The notes under the pieces: generated by a model
Database searches by the model: none
The model's input: only the letters and a program-made list of their open reading frames with translations
Told to the model about the DNA's origin: nothing
In this document: one piece after another, positions 42,888 to 53,385 of the stretch
Layout: each line of letters opens with the position of its first letter
How positions within the stretch are numbered: position 1 is the first letter of the stretch
Translations under genes and position numbers: made by a program
DNA from: Chondrus crispus
Taxonomy: Eukaryota; Rhodophyta; Florideophyceae; Gigartinales; Gigartinaceae
Assembly: GCF_000350225.1 (NCBI RefSeq)
Contig: NW_005179334.1
Span: forward strand, 673,619 to 737,618
Direction of reading: 5' to 3'
Length of the DNA: 64,000 bases

Positions 42888-45836
42888 TCAGTGGGGTTCT
42901 GGAAGTGTGCAGAGATGTCGCATTGTGGGTCGACCATGTGGACAGGTCCACGGGTGTTCAATAGATGTCAAGTTGTTGACAATTTTTCGCATTTGCGACT
43001 TCTGCAGTGCAGTTCCAATCATAACTGATTTGCGGCATGCTCTTGATGCAAACATAGCCCTTACTCGTGGTGGTCTAAGTACCTTCACTTTTAGACTTGA
43101 CGATTGTAGCACACTTGACTTCAGCATGGCGACAATCTCCTTTAAGTCATCTTGCACGAACATCGTGCTTTTGCTCACTGGTTGTGACCGCAGGTAAAGC
43201 CGTTGAGTCGGGTTCTTTTTCGCTCTATAGTCAATATCGAACCCTCCAGCACGGAACGCTTCCTTATGCTGCAGAACAATCAACTCATCCTGAGCCGAAA
43301 ATTCTAGGGCAAGTGGGCGCACAAGTTTCTGCTTTGATATTGCTGTAGAACGCTGCAAGTCTTCAAAGTTGTACTTCTCATCAGAAGCATGCTGATCAAT
43401 GATGAACAGATCACGACCAAGTTGACCAATGATGAAGCCTCTATTGAACTGACCAAGAATCTTCAGCTTTCGGAACCACTCTTGCCGAAAGAGTCTACTC
43501 ATCTCTAGTTCCGCTGCATCTATAGCCGACCCTTCCACTGTGCTCTCGGCAGCCACGGACGACTTTTTAAACGCGGCGTCGGTCTGTACTTCGCCGCCTT
43601 CCTCATCCGAACTACTGCCTCCGCGCAATACATGTGGGCTCCCAACAGCTACCTGCTCCTCGCACACAATTTTCCAGTTCATCTTCAAAACAGATGGGGT
43701 CTGACGAACAGGGCTGCGACTGCGGGGCCCTGGTTCGTCAATACACCTCGTAGGTGATTCAGTACCTTCATCAACACTCCCGGGATGACAATTTCGCTTT
43801 TCAGGAACGTTGGATGATAATATTCGCGCACTTTTGCAATTCCTTGACAACGGCAATGGAGCAGATGAGGTCATTCTCTTCTTCTTCGCAGGTGTACCGA
43901 AGTTCTCTACCTGTCGGGATACAAATGCACCTACGTTTCGCTTTGAGGGGCAAAGCGTTGTCAAAATCCGTCTCCGATCTGTCAGCGACCTCGCTTTATG
44001 CAGTGTCGCATGGAACCCAGATTTCTTTGGATTTGACAAATCAAGAGAAAAAGGCGAAGATGCGCTTCTTGACTGGTTCCTTTCAGTCTCGAAGGTAGAG
44101 TCCACCCCAACAATCGCATGTTCGTCATGGTCCGGCCGGTCAGACTCAACTTCTAGCCCCACTGGTACGGACGGCATGCTCAATGCTGGCACAGAGGTAC
44201 TCTCCGGAGACTGTAAGATTTGGCCCTTGTTGTCGAGGGAAAGCTGGCTGCCAGTTTTATCAACCTCTGCTGTGCCTTGATAGACATGCACATTCTCTCT
44301 AGAAGGGTCGACTTTACGAACCTCATTTACCTCCTCTTCTCCATCGGTTTCCTTCAATGGCCTTGGTTGATTGAGCATATCCATCGCAATTCCGCGGGAA
44401 TTTGAAAGCAGACTAATGGGTTCAGTTCTGAAATTTAACTTTTGTACGGGAATCTCAGCAGCCTTCTTCGGTGACCACAGTGCCTCAAGTTGGCAAATGA
44501 CTCCGGCTATAACGTCGCTCACATCTCGGATTAGAAAGTCACGTTTGTCTGGAGACAAATTCACGTCATGGCTACCTACAGGAAGGTCCAAGTTTAGTAT
44601 CAGTACAGGAGTTGCTCCGTTCAAACCAGTGATTCGTCGATAGAGCTCGTTTACAGCCCGAGTCAAGCGTGGGAAATCAACCGGCCTTTTGTTTGCGAAT
44701 ATATACTGATGCGATGATTTCGCTCTTCCGCCAGATCCGTTGGCATCCAGTGAAGCTTTCGAGACGAGGCCGGAACAACAGTAATGTCGATTGGATGTAT
44801 TGTCGTCCCGATCAGCTCGCGCATTTGGGCTAGCACCAGATCTTGGTAGGGAGACAGACGCAATTTTTGACAAGGAAAGGTCCAGGAGCGCAGTAGCTGT
44901 TTTGTTGCCAAGAACACATGACGCAGTGTGGCGCAGTGCGCGCAAATTCAGGGGTTTCTCATGAGAAGGTTGAGGTCGTGGTATCAAAGCGCCGGATGCG
45001 TTTAAATGCGTGAGAACTTTGATGTCTTGGGATATCTTCAGTTCAATTCGTACACCCACAGAAACTAGAGCCAAAGCCTGAACCACAGATACACATCGAG
45101 CTATCTCCCTTGAGGAATTCTTTACGGCGTCCTTCCTACGAACGGGAAGCTTGTGAAACAGGGCATCGACAAGGGCAGTTGTGCCTGTAGGCCGTGCCAC
45201 GGGACGCTTTTCTTGCAAATAACCATCCTGTCCATATTTCAAGGAAGTGGCAACCGAGTCTTCTTTTGTCCTGGTCACAAACGAGACAGACTTTGAAATA
45301 GCGCAAATCGCCGACAACGCCTCACCGCGGAAACCAAACGTCATGATTGAATCTAGATCCTCAAAGTTCCTTATCTTGGATGTGGATGCGCTGAGACACA
45401 AGGAATTATAATCGTTGCGTGGTATCCCATTACCGTTATCTGACACAGCAATGCTATCAAGAGCCGCTTTTCCGCGGACCCTGATATCGATACGGGTGGC
45501 GTCGGCGTCCAAGGCGTTTTCCAGAAGCTCCTTAATGACAGAAGCAGGATCCAGAACCACTTGTGCACTTCGAATCTGGTGAGCCACGCCAGAATTCATC
45601 GGCGTGATCATAGCTGAAAGCTTTGAGGGGCGCGAAGCATGTGCAGCCGAAGAAATTGCTTGAACACGGGAACCTCGCGATGACTTCCTGTCGGTGACAA
45701 GGGTCGTGTCGAGGTGCGGAAGAGGAGTTTGCAATCTACAGTTCTCCGGGTTGGACTCTTTCGGCACTCGTCTGAATTCATTGATGTTGATACGAGAAGA
45801 GGTGTCGTTGTCTTCTTTGCGTTGAGCCTTTGACAT
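42888..45836 (-). CDS. PMS2: MutL homologue, PMS2 type (mismatch repair)
   Basis: 982 residues from the ATG at 45836, single exon. GHKL ATPase motifs: KELLENALDA (102-111), DNGNGI (133-138) and TFGFRGEAL (166-174). The N-terminal domain ends near LDLPVGSHDVNLSPDKRDF. A long, Ser-rich, poorly conserved linker follows. The C-terminal dimerisation/endonuclease domain has DQHASDEKYNFE (about 814-825), i.e. DQHA(x)2E(x)4E, plus ACRKSVMIG and CPHGRPTMRHL. These are the metal-binding motifs of PMS2 (yeast Pms1), which nicks DNA with MLH1 in the nucleus. The N-terminus has an unusual ~75-residue extension before the first ATPase helix (an internal Met at 76 could be the true start). Confidence 0.92.
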   Translation of the reverse strand: MSKAQRKEDNDTSSRININEFRRVPKESNPENCRLQTPLPHLDTTLVTDRKSSRGSRVQAISSAAHASRPSKLSAMITPMNSGVAHQIRSAQVVLDPASVIKELLENALDADATRIDIRVRGKAALDSIAVSDNGNGIPRNDYNSLCLSASTSKIRNFEDLDSIMTFGFRGEALSAICAISKSVSFVTRTKEDSVATSLKYGQDGYLQEKRPVARPTGTTALVDALFHKLPVRRKDAVKNSSREIARCVSVVQALALVSVGVRIELKISQDIKVLTHLNASGALIPRPQPSHEKPLNLRALRHTASCVLGNKTATALLDLSLSKIASVSLPRSGASPNARADRDDNTSNRHYCCSGLVSKASLDANGSGGRAKSSHQYIFANKRPVDFPRLTRAVNELYRRITGLNGATPVLILNLDLPVGSHDVNLSPDKRDFLIRDVSDVIAGVICQLEALWSPKKAAEIPVQKLNFRTEPISLLSNSRGIAMDMLNQPRPLKETDGEEEVNEVRKVDPSRENVHVYQGTAEVDKTGSQLSLDNKGQILQSPESTSVPALSMPSVPVGLEVESDRPDHDEHAIVGVDSTFETERNQSRSASSPFSLDLSNPKKSGFHATLHKARSLTDRRRILTTLCPSKRNVGAFVSRQVENFGTPAKKKRMTSSAPLPLSRNCKSARILSSNVPEKRNCHPGSVDEGTESPTRCIDEPGPRSRSPVRQTPSVLKMNWKIVCEEQVAVGSPHVLRGGSSSDEEGGEVQTDAAFKKSSVAAESTVEGSAIDAAELEMSRLFRQEWFRKLKILGQFNRGFIIGQLGRDLFIIDQHASDEKYNFEDLQRSTAISKQKLVRPLALEFSAQDELIVLQHKEAFRAGGFDIDYRAKKNPTQRLYLRSQPVSKSTMFVQDDLKEIVAMLKSSVLQSSSLKVKVLRPPRVRAMFASRACRKSVMIGTALQKSQMRKIVNNLTSIEHPWTCPHGRPTMRHLCTLPEPH

Positions 45837-46276
45837 TTTGATAGTCCGTGTCCTCTACAACAACTGTTCCAATCCAAGTGCAGTTCGTGTGAGCAGGTAA
45901 CGCTGCATGGGAACTGCTTGCTGACACAGCGTCTGTTTGCGAGAAAGTGTGGGGCCGCGAGAGCCTTGAAGCTGTTCTAGTAAACTTTAGTTCGCGCTGT
46001 GTTTCTGTCTGGTCGCAGAGGTGCGAGCCTGGTATGAGGGTTGTCCACATTATGACTTGTTCGCATGAAGCTCGTTCCCGGGAAAACGGGATCCAAAACT
46101 TGACGTAGGTCATGGTATAGGTTACATTGCTGTATGTACAGTATATCTCACGCGTGACGCCGAAAGAGGTCAATCAGACGCTTCGTTGTGACATTCTCAT
46201 CACGCCATGTCACACTGGTATCGTCAGGCATATTTTATTTTGCGACAGGTGCTGTTCAAGAGAAGAGATGAAACTA
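45837..46276. other. Upstream region of PMS2-type gene
   Basis: No independent gene; a 131-codon minus-strand frame overlaps the PMS2 start in another phase. It presumably holds the PMS2 promoter; no clear TATA or initiator found. Confidence 0.4.
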
Positions 46277-46762
46277 GTGTCTAGGTGACAAATGACCTCA
46301 TATGAGGTCACTTTTCAACTTATTTTTCTCGACTTGCGCTAGCTCAACAAGATGGAAAAAAGATACTCTCGACACGGCAGTTGACTTCTGCGTTGTGGAA
46401 GGGTGGAGTTTGGTGAGATCTGCACGTCTTCTCCAGCCATTTTTGAAATGCCCAAAAAGGAGCCTTTTTTGACCAACCTCAAAACGTTTTATGTTGATAT
46501 CTTCGAAACCAAAACGCCTGTTTAAAAAGTCAACTCATCATTGATACTTCATTAGATTCTTAGTCTCTCTGTGCATTGACAACCGCTATCCCAATGTTTT
46601 ACAATATGTTATTGCCGAGCGCGTATACGTTAAAGAAATGGTGTCCAAACTGAATGTTTTAAAGTTTCGATTTAATTTATATATTTTTGCAAAAAAAAAG
46701 CTGGCCTCATATGAGGCCATGACTGACCTCATATGAGGTCAAATTGCTTGTCGTCTAGACAC
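46277..46762. mobile_element. 486-bp MITE with TA duplication
   Basis: Ends GTGTCTAG(GT)GACAA and (its complement) TTGTCGTCTAGACAC form terminal inverted repeats; TA lies on both sides (46275-46276, 46763-46764). The 18-bp palindrome TGACCTCATATGAGGTCA occurs just inside both ends, and a variant GGCCTCATATGAGGCC sits next to it on the right. No ORF, so it needs a Tc1/mariner/pogo-type transposase from elsewhere. A relic of its middle is at 39895-39985. Confidence 0.85.
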
Positions 46763-47266
46763 TAGTAGTTTCTATCCTACCGGGGCTTCTTCTCGGTAGG
46801 ATAAATTCTTCCCATGTCTATAGTTAACGACTGCATATAAGACCCGTAGTAAAGTTGCTGTGTAATAATCTTGCTATGGACTTTCGCAATTCTTCTGATG
46901 ACGTTTGTACGGGTTTAGCCACCTCTCAGCCCAACAGATTTTTTTTGACCATCGAGCACTCTCAGACGGTGTGCCGCGTTCTGCTGCAATCCCCGAGATC
47001 ATCGGACATGCCTCGACCTTAATCGCAGTTCTTTCAGAAGCGCTATCATCGCACTCTCATACGCAATGCAGGGGATAGTTTCCAATTCCTCCAATTTGTA
47101 AGACTATGTCTCCTTCCCACAATCAGAGAGTCTGTGGAATGACCACAGGACCTCTATTTGCTCGTGACACCAACCCCTTCAATCACGGTTCAACGAAAAC
47201 CGTTGTTGTGCAGCAGCTGCAAATCCAGGGCTGAATTCTTAAATATAGAGAGGCCTATTCTGTTTG
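46763..47266. other. Intergenic with a 10-bp hairpin
   Basis: TATCCTACCG (46773-46782) pairs with CGGTAGGATA (46794-46803) around an 11-nt loop. Otherwise no gene seen. The hairpin is about 460 bp beyond the 3' end of the second WS/DGAT gene, so it is unlikely to be its terminator. Confidence 0.5.
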
Positions 47267-48658
47267 TTATCGTTCGATGGGAGCACTACGAGCTACACTC
47301 TTCCCTAGCTCAAAAAATCCCAAAAGCTCTTCTACAAGGTAATCAAGCAACTTTTGCGGTTCAGCCAATCTATTAGCATCCCCTGCCGCCCCTATAAAAA
47401 CCTTTCCTGCATACGAAAACAGGCCAATATCGCTACCAACATGCGCATCAGGTGGGGGAAAGAAATACACCTCATCGACGGCTACACCTCCGATGAGCAT
47501 TTTCTTCGTGGGCCCTGCCACGTTTGAAAACAGCACCGACGCCGAGCTTGCCACCACATGCCACATCCTTCTCCTAAGGGCCGCCGGCAAAACCGCAAGC
47601 TGGCGCATGGCCACAGTCGCGAAAATCGGCTGATAGCTCCTCTTCAGCCGCTTCATCGACTTGGAACACGCGAGCAACCTCTCTGTGGGCTCTCTTAGGT
47701 GTACTGGCAGTGCTACAGGGACCATCAGCAGCTGGTTCGATACATCGCTCATCGAAAACTCATTAAACACATGCAAATTGAATGGCATGGCCACATTCAG
47801 CCCCTTCAGCGCCGACGGGTCTTCCCCAAACCTCGTAACGTACTCCCTGACGGCGCCCGAAAACGCAGCAAACATCAAGTCATTGATTGTTACATTGAGC
47901 TGCATGGCAGCGAGCTTGAGCGTCGCCACAGTGACTTGCTCGGGGGCCGCAAGCGCGCAGATATTCTTTTCCGTCATTGTGGCACGGGTGAGAACGCACA
48001 CTGGGTCCTTGAAGAACGGCCTGATGAAAATGCGGGCAATATCATGGAAGTAGTCTCGGATCCATGTGAAATACCCGGAGCGGACCTCGGGATTTCCAGT
48101 GGATCTTCTGGTGGGAACAAGAAGGCGAGCCGGGTTGTCATGATCGTCCTTGTCGACAACGGTAGCCAGAAAATACTTAACGAGGCCGACACCATCGGCC
48201 AGGGAGTGGTGGACGCGGAGGACAAGGGTACAGGCGTTGCACTCACCGCGCGAGATGGACCAGTTGGAAAACAAATGGGTGCGCCAGAGGGGCTTAGTAA
48301 GGTCGAGCGGGGTGGAGATGATATCGGCCAAGCGAGCGTTGAAGAGATGGTGGTGGTCCTCGCTGGTTTGATCGGAGAGGGACGGTTCGCAGATGAGGTG
48401 GGAGGACCAGTCGGGATTCGGGTCGGGCTCAAAGCGGAAGGTGCCGCCGGCGGAGCGGACAAGATGGGCGGAGAAACGGGGGTGCGTGAGGAGGCGGGGG
48501 AGCAGAGTTTCGTGCAAGAACGTGGTGGTGACTGAGGAGTTGAGAGAGAAGATTACGGTGATGATATCGGGCTTGGAGGGCGTGTAGGGCTCGAGCATGA
48601 TTTGCTCTAAAGGGTTGACTGCACGCCAGGAGTCAGGTCTGGGGGAGTGACGCACCAT
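47267..48658 (-). CDS. Second WS/DGAT family acyltransferase
   Basis: 463 residues from the ATG at 48658, single exon. HHSLADG (150-156) is the HHxxxDG active site; PLWRTHLF, INDLMFAAFSGA and LFSNVAGP align with the first paralogue (about 40545-41987), and both share VGLVKYF just after the motif. Divergence is large, so the duplication is old. Codon use is more GC-rich at the 5' end (48000-48600). Predicted reaction: acyl-CoA to wax ester or triacylglycerol. The start lies only 213 bp from the left end of the pogo element, which occupies its upstream region. Confidence 0.9.
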   Translation of the reverse strand: MVRHSPRPDSWRAVNPLEQIMLEPYTPSKPDIITVIFSLNSSVTTTFLHETLLPRLLTHPRFSAHLVRSAGGTFRFEPDPNPDWSSHLICEPSLSDQTSEDHHHLFNARLADIISTPLDLTKPLWRTHLFSNWSISRGECNACTLVLRVHHSLADGVGLVKYFLATVVDKDDHDNPARLLVPTRRSTGNPEVRSGYFTWIRDYFHDIARIFIRPFFKDPVCVLTRATMTEKNICALAAPEQVTVATLKLAAMQLNVTINDLMFAAFSGAVREYVTRFGEDPSALKGLNVAMPFNLHVFNEFSMSDVSNQLLMVPVALPVHLREPTERLLACSKSMKRLKRSYQPIFATVAMRQLAVLPAALRRRMWHVVASSASVLFSNVAGPTKKMLIGGVAVDEVYFFPPPDAHVGSDIGLFSYAGKVFIGAAGDANRLAEPQKLLDYLVEELLGFFELGKSVARSAPIER

Positions 48659-48871
48659 TGAAACTATGGAAGTGGTTGTGGGGAGGAACGAGGCTTCAGG
48701 ATTCGGATGGCATGCACAACCGTCGTTGAAGTTGAACAGAAAACATCATTGCTCGGGGTCAACTGTGGAGCCGGCAAAGCTGCCCGGAAAGAGAAACAGT
48801 GGAGCTCTGACGAAGAGAGCTGGCCTTGCAGTAAGGTTGTCCGTAAAATAACGCGTTGTTTTTTCCATTTA

Positions 48872-51396
48872 CCCTTCCCGGAAAGGTCAATTCTGGACAA
48901 GGGTCAATTCCGGACAAAATTAAACCCGCGTCCAGTGAACCATCACCAATGAATGCAAGGGCCACAAAACATAGCCAAAGGGCAGACAACAGCAAGGACA
49001 GTGCGCTGGTAGCTTTCAAAATCAGAAAAGGCGGGATCCCTGAGCGTGACGTAGATTCAAAGTCGCGAGGGCGGTGCGTTTATAGCGGTCTCCGTCAATG
49101 ACAATTAGGGATAGCATCTTATATAGTCTTTTACAGTCGCCAAGTCACCTTTTGGCCACACCGCAATGGCATTCTCGATGAGACGGCAGACAAAACGGAC
49201 CAAAAGGCAGAATGAGAAGGCTTCGAAGCGCATGAAGAGCAAAGCTGCCGCAGTGCAGCTTTTGAGAGACACAACAATGTCGTTGCGTGCCATATCGAAA
49301 GCGACAGGTTTGAGTGAGTCGGTTGTTGGGGAACTTAAAGAGCTGGTCCGGAGATCAGATTCTGAAAGTATCAGCTACCAGGAGACAGATAGGAAACTGT
49401 CACAACCAGGGAGACGGATGGTTCTGACAGAAGATGAGGAAAAAATGATAGCACAGCGCCTTGTTTTTGCCGCACAACGTGGATTTGCTGCCGATGTTGA
49501 CACATTAAGGAGCATGATGGCTAGAATAGCTGCCGATGGCCGTGTGAATTGGAAGAATGGCATCCCTAGTTACGATGCAGTGCGATCTTTTAGATCACGT
49601 CATCGAGAACTAACATTTCGAAATTACGAATGCAAAGACAAGGCAAAGCTGAAAGGAGAATCATTCGGTCATGTGTCACGTTACTTCGAAATATTAAAGA
49701 CTATCAACGACAAACATCCCGTAATATTGCTTGATGGGGATCGTGTTTGGGACATAGATGAAACTGCGGTTGATGCAACATTCGGCAAGCGTAAAAAAGT
49801 GTTTGGCCCCTCCGATACGCATCATGGTGGTTTCATAGCCTCTTCCAAGACACAAGGAGTAGACAAACACATAACTGCCGTTGTTGCAGTTTCAGCATCT
49901 GGTCGAGTCGCTCCACCGTTCTTCATAGTGGCTGGAAAATATGTCATGTCAAGTTGGCTGGAGCCTTTGCCAAAAATGCTTGGCAAAAGTGGAAGCGATT
50001 GCCATCCGTTTCAATGCCATGGGTGGTTCCCGGCTGACGGAGTCGTAAAGTGCAGTGAGAATGGATCGATGGAAATGGATCTACTTGCCGCATACATGAC
50101 ACACCTCAATAATTTTGTCCGCAAGTTTGTCAACACAAGCCAACACTATGTTATTTCTCTTTATGGCCATGCATCACGTAATGTTTTGAAGTAGCTCGAG
50201 GTTTGTGAAAAGAACAATTGTGAAATTGTGTGTTCACCCGCTAACACATCCCACTTTTTACAACCTTGTGACCAAATGGTCAACAAGGAGTTCAAGGTTG
50301 CTATTCGCGAGATCCGAGATGAATTCTACAAATCTCAAACGGTGTCAACACGAGGCGTACAGTTTAACCTTATATGCGGAGTTTACGCATTCTCGCGCAT
50401 CACAACGCAAGGTGTTCGGGATTCATTCAGCAGAACTGGACTGTATCCTTTCAATCCAGGATTTGCTCAGACGTTTTTAGATCGGAAGCAGACTGCTGTC
50501 AGTGCTGAAAATCCACTTGATGCGGCGGTTTCGAGACCAGCAGTGCCTCAAAACACGGAGTTATTTCCCCACACGAAGGAGCGCACGCCGGATTTGGAGA
50601 CTGTAGAGAAGGCTGACAGCATTATGAACAGCGAACTTGCACCCTCTTTAAAACTGCAGCGCTTAAGCATGTTGCTGCAAAATTCGGGCACGGTTAACAA
50701 CATCGTAATGGACACTGTGTCTTCACAATCGACATCTACTGCAAAGAGCAGCAACACACCACCAAAAAACGTGCGACTCTACTGCGGGGCTCCCGCTGAA
50801 CATTTGACTGTCGGACTCATGATTCAGCGTCGTCTTGACAGGGAAAATGCCCAACAGGTGGCAGAATTGGCAAAGCATGAGCGTCGAAAAGCGGCTGAGA
50901 GCCTACGTAATGCTAAGAAAGAGGCAGCTCTGAGGAAGAGGAATTCTCGCGAGGATGAGCGAAAGAGGTTAAAGGACCAAAAACGTCTGGCTACTGAGGA
51001 AAAAGCTTCGAAAAGACGCAAAAAGGCAACAGCAAGAGGCTCTGAGGTGCGCTTGAAAGGGTCAGAGGGTTGTAGGGGAAGTCGAAAGAAGTCGCGAGCA
51101 CAAAGAGAAAGCTGGAAGATATCTAAAGCTATTGTTGGGCAAATTGTTTCGGCTGTCCTGGCGAAGAAATGTTCTGTCCGGAATTAACCGTTGTCGTAAA
51201 ATTTTGTGAAACGGTTAGTTTGTTTTGTCACGCTTGTTGTTTTAGTTCCTGACCCTAGTTTGGCGCAAAAACCCACCAGGAAATAGCGAGAGGTGTGCTT
51301 TCTCCATTGGTCAGCTCGGAATTCGTCACGGGGATGCCACGAGAGTGCAAGGGCTGCGGCGCCAAAGTTGTCCGGAATTGACCTTTCCGGGAAGGG
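48872..51396 (+). mobile_element. Complete pogo-like element (2525 bp)
   Basis: The 29-bp terminal inverted repeats (48872-48900 and 51368-51396) begin CCCTTCCCGGAAAGGTCAAT and differ at one position. TA is duplicated outside (48870-48871, 51397-51398). A second partial copy of the repeat core (GGTCAATTCCGGACAA, 48902-48917) lies directly inside the left end, as binding sites often do. One long transposase ORF fills the interior. Confidence 0.93.
49166..51187 (+). pseudogene. pogo-like transposase with one stop and a lost catalytic Asp
   Basis: A single frame of 674 codons from the ATG at 49166 to 51187, interrupted only by TAG at 50192-50194. N-terminal helix-turn-helix (SLRAISKATGLSESVV, about residues 37-52), DNA-binding region, then the DDD core: first Asp in VWDIDETAVD (about 195); second expected in LDGHASRN but the sequence is LYGHASRN; third in LQPCDQMV (about 370). 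The C-terminus is a basic coiled coil (RKAAESLRNAKKEAALRKR) then Lys/Arg-rich. Because the second acid is Tyr, readthrough of the stop would still not give an active enzyme. In related elements this protein excises and inserts at TA. Confidence 0.85.
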
Positions 51397-51479
51397 TACC
51401 TGCCCGCAACAAACGCAAGTCTGGTACATCGTTGTGCCGCCAGACGGATCACGTGCACCTGCGCGAATACTTGCTGACG

Positions 51480-51945
51480 CGAATATTGTAGCTCGCCACA
51501 AGGATAGAAAGGTTCTCAGTCGAAAGGGCGATGTGTTTCGTCCTCTTGATAGACTGAGGGGGGCCGTTTGGAGAGGACCGCTTTTTAGAAGCTTCTATTT
51601 TTCTATCCTTCGCGCTTGCTTCGGCGGCATCTGTGGCGCGCTTTGATCTATTGATGGACTATGCGCAGATGAAGCGATAGGAGCATCCATGACCCATATC
51701 GATACGACCCGTGCAGTCTGAGACTCGTTTGTGCTGATGAAAAGAAAGGAAAACCCACTTTGTTTTCCTTCAAAACGGGTCGATCCGGCACTGCTGTGAT
51801 CAGGCGGATGTGAAACTCGTGGAAAACTCACATGCCCCCAGCTTTCGGTGTTCTGTGAGTTTTGCCAAACGCGTTGTTTGAAAATTTTGCGTTCAGAAAA
51901 TCCGAGCAAACTCGCCGCCAAAACACAGGTTTTCATGACTTTACG
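51480..51945 (-). repeat. Dispersed ~490-bp repeat, copy 2
   Basis: Reverse-complement partner of 31630-32130. It contains a minus-strand ORF with an ATG at 51936 (MKTCVLAASLLGFSERK...) to 51595; in copy 1 the corresponding codon is ACG, so that start is not conserved. A 7-bp difference near SIDQSA shifts the end of the frame. The pogo element's right end is 84 bp away, within sequence not shared with copy 1. Confidence 0.7.
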
Positions 51946-52794
51946 GACGACCTTAGTGAAGGCGAGAGATTTTTATAGAGAGGGCTTCTCCTCCTCTCCA
52001 CGTGCTGTCAACAGCGCCCGTTCATCAGGCACAACGGTTTTTTGTTTATTGGTGTCACAAATCAAAGGGTTTCGAGTTTCAAATCGGCTAAGGCATGGGA
52101 AGCTTTATTCCACAGAGCCCGTCGACAATCCGAGAATCTTGACGCTTAGAAGTTTCCACCATTGGGATCACTTACGCAGTTTATGTAATGACAGTCTCTT
52201 AGCCCTGCGCCAAATTTTTGTGACGCTTTTTTCCCGCTCCATTCGGTTCTTTTCCCCTTGCTCGAGACCTCTTCCAACTTAAGAGCCCAAAGTAGGCTCT
52301 TTCGAACAAGTTCAGCGTTACAGTTCCGAGCATGTGGGTTTTCTTAAAAAAAGTCGAACAGACGGGGCGTAGCGGGGATTTTCTTTCCCCATTTTGGACC
52401 GCCTAGAACACTAGTGCAAAAGTAGGACAAATAGTGTTCTTCCAGTGCATTCTTGCTCTCCCTGGAATTGTTGAGTGTTCTAACAAAGGGTGACAGTGTT
52501 ATCATGATCAAAACGCAACTATCTTGAATGATGCTGCTGTAGATGTAAAGTGAGATCACCCAACATATTTTTCTCATTTCTCATCTGCAGTGTTCTCAAT
52601 AGATGATAGTTCTCAAACCGTTTTACAGTGCTCCCTAGCACTCTTCGTTGATTAACGCTCCAATCTAAATCTTTTTGGCTGCTCGAAGACGGACGAGGAC
52701 AAATGTGCGTTGGGGACTCGCGGTACTTTTGAAATTTGACACTCTTTTTAATGTGCGCATCATTCACGCAATCGATGTTCACGAGGCAATCTAG
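51946..52794. other. Gene-free stretch
   Basis: Short frames on both strands only, no motif. Ends where the RUS-family fragment begins. Confidence 0.4.
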
Positions 52795-52839
52795 CGAAGC
52801 GCTATTCTCATTCATGACTTTCCTTGCCCTTCTGTCTCC

Positions 52840-53385
52840 CTCACACCCCGCTGGCGCCCCATCGCCCTCTCCGACCCGCCACCGTCCCCCAACTCCCATC
52901 CAGGAGACCCGCACCCCCCTATTACCATCTCCCCCTTGCAAATCATCCTCCCTCGCGGCTACCCCTCCGATGTCGCGCAAAACTACTTCCGCTTCATCCT
53001 CCTCTTCATCTCGCGCCAGCTAACCCGCTCCGCTTACTATGTCCTCAGCGCCACCTCGCTTTTCTGCGCGCTGGGCCTCGGCTCCTCGCAGGCCCTCCCG
53101 CTGGCAGCCGCCTTACAATGGGTCCTGACGGATGGTATGGGCCTGTTAACTAAGCTGCTGGTGTCTGCGCGCCTGGCCTTCGTCATCAACTTTCACCCAC
53201 CCCGCTTTCGTCTGCTGGGCGACTCGTTCATGGCTCTCTCGGCCCTCGCCGAGATCTGCTCCGTCACCCGCCCTGGAAAACTCTTCCTTTTCGGCGGCGC
53301 GGCCGCCACGCTGCGCGAGGCCGCTGACGCTCTTAGTTGCCATAGTCTAGCTCTCCCTGCATGGCCCGCATTGGCTTGTGAGTGA
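52840..53385 (+). pseudogene. RUS (DUF647) family gene fragment
   Basis: The frame reads RWRPIALSDPP... then ILPRGYPSDVAQNYFRF, GLGSSQALPLAAALQWVLTD, GMGLLTKLLVSA, FRLLGDSFMALSALAEI and ATLREAADAL. These match the start of the root-UVB-sensitive (DUF647) family: FLP.GYP, then WVLKDG, then aD...n...E. There is no ATG: a TAG lies in frame at 52792. The match stops at about 53335, where roughly 200 more residues are expected. So both ends are missing, or there are introns I cannot recognise. RUS proteins occur in plastid or other membranes of plants and algae; this copy is probably not functional. Codon use is GC-rich unlike the flanks. Confidence 0.6.

Noticed and set aside
46773..46803. Hairpin as a transcription terminator of the WS/DGAT gene
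   Set aside because: It lies about 460 bp past the stop and lacks a T-run; terminators of that type are not used for eukaryotic protein genes.
47699..48535. 278-codon plus-strand ORF
   Set aside because: Antisense shadow of the second WS/DGAT gene.
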